Below are positions 63,619-64,000 of a DNA stretch of 64,000 bases, in pieces; the first letter of the stretch is position 1; each line of letters begins with the position of its first letter. The notes below the pieces were generated by a model, which had not been told where the DNA came from, ran no database searches, and saw nothing but the letters and a program-made list of their open reading frames with translations. Origin of the DNA: Epilithonimonas hispanica (lineage in GTDB: Bacteria; Bacteroidota; Bacteroidia; Flavobacteriales; Weeksellaceae); the NCBI RefSeq assembly GCF_003385395.1, contig NZ_QNUG01000011.1:1-64000 (forward strand), given 5' to 3'. The position numbers and the translations under genes are program-made.

Positions 63619-64000
63619 ATGCCTACTATTCAACAATTAGTTAGAAAAGGAAGAGTCGCACTTACCAAGAAGAGTAAATCGGCTGCCCTTGATTCTTGTC
63701 CACAAAGACGAGGTGTATGTACGAGAGTATATACTACCACTCCTAAGAAACCTAACTCTGCACTTAGAAAAGTTGCAAGGGTAAGACTTTCAAACGGTAA
63801 AGAAGTTAACGCCTATATCCCAGGTGAAGGACATAATCTTCAAGAGCACTCGATAGTATTGGTACGCGGGGGGAGAGTTAAAGATTTACCAGGTGTAAGA
63901 TACCACATCGTAAGAGGTGCGTTGGATACAGCTGGGGTGAACGGAAGAACACAAAGAAGATCTAAGTACGGAGCTAAGAGACCAAAACCAGGTCAAGCAG
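63619..64000 (+). CDS. rpsL: 30S ribosomal protein S12 (C-terminus off window)
   Basis: 127 codons are visible ([20 protein letters not shown] onwards) of about 137. The decoding-centre loops [13 protein letters not shown] and [12 protein letters not shown] carry the normal lysines, that is no streptomycin-resistance change at the usual positions. It normally heads the str operon (rpsL, rpsG, fusA), which would continue to the right. Confidence 0.98.
   Translation, partial: MPTIQQLVRKGRVALTKKSKSAALDSCPQRRGVCTRVYTTTPKKPNSALRKVARVRLSNGKEVNAYIPGEGHNLQEHSIVLVRGGRVKDLPGVRYHIVRGALDTAGVNGRTQRRSKYGAKRPKPGQA

Overview
The window looks like a piece of chromosome from a Bacteroidota bacterium of the Chryseobacterium type (family Weeksellaceae, class Flavobacteriia). 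The support is low GC, TAnnTTTG -7 promoter boxes, GLPGLI-family proteins, a type IX secretion C-terminal sorting domain, a fused CcoN-CcoO cbb3 oxidase subunit, DUF4252 and GIN-domain proteins, and a fused isobutyryl-CoA mutase. The species cannot be fixed from the sequence alone.

Positions 1-16.4 kb are accessory DNA. At the left edge an IS21-family element (istA cut by the window) has inserted into a GLPGLI gene. Next come two copies of one layout on the minus strand: a shared ~62-bp upstream box, a tiny secreted two-cysteine protein, a terminator-like hairpin, then one or two GLPGLI genes. A small lipoprotein gene follows, divergent from a membrane regulator with a signal peptide, TPR repeats, one transmembrane helix and a C-terminal AraC-type DNA-binding domain. 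This cluster is the best candidate here for an undescribed system, possibly a peptide-sensing or envelope system. From 6.9 to 15.8 kb lies a mobilizable integrated element: a coiled-coil membrane protein, MobA-type relaxase, MobC, TOPRIM primase-like protein, an iteron-like repeat region, a primase-helicase ATPase, an excisionase-like HTH protein, cargo (a membrane protein and a broken AbiE-like toxin-antitoxin pair with palindromic operators) and a tyrosine recombinase.

From 16.5 kb the content is core chromosome. There is an ECF sigma factor with a repeat-containing membrane protein, a TonB-type outer-membrane protein, an RluA pseudouridine synthase with an esterase lipoprotein, panB, and a Crp/Fnr regulator divergent from a complete cbb3 oxidase set (ccoI, ccoS, ccoNO fusion, ccoQ, ccoP, ccoG, ccoH and a TauE/SafE-like protein). 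TGAC-N4-GTCA palindromes lie before both the Crp/Fnr gene and ccoS and suggest autoregulation and control of the oxidase. Next are a RapZ-C / sugar nucleotidyltransferase / LOG-family operon, a lipoprotein, apt, a TPR membrane protein, ribH, a YpfJ-type metallopeptidase, and both aconitases (acnA, acnB) in tandem.

The last third holds DUF2752 and WG-repeat proteins, a TPP riboswitch driving a TonB-dependent receptor (probable thiamine uptake), an HU-domain membrane protein overlapping an acyl-CoA thioesterase, a 2-hydroxyacid dehydrogenase, a serine hydrolase, an ECF sigma / anti-sigma-like / DUF4252 operon, a FAD oxidoreductase, a PadR regulator with a membrane partner, icmF, a leucine-rich-repeat T9SS cargo protein, dps, and the start of rpsL. 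Three intergenic regions (37.7, 51.7 and 61.1 kb) carry members of what looks like one dispersed palindromic repeat family. No tRNA, rRNA or CRISPR array was found.
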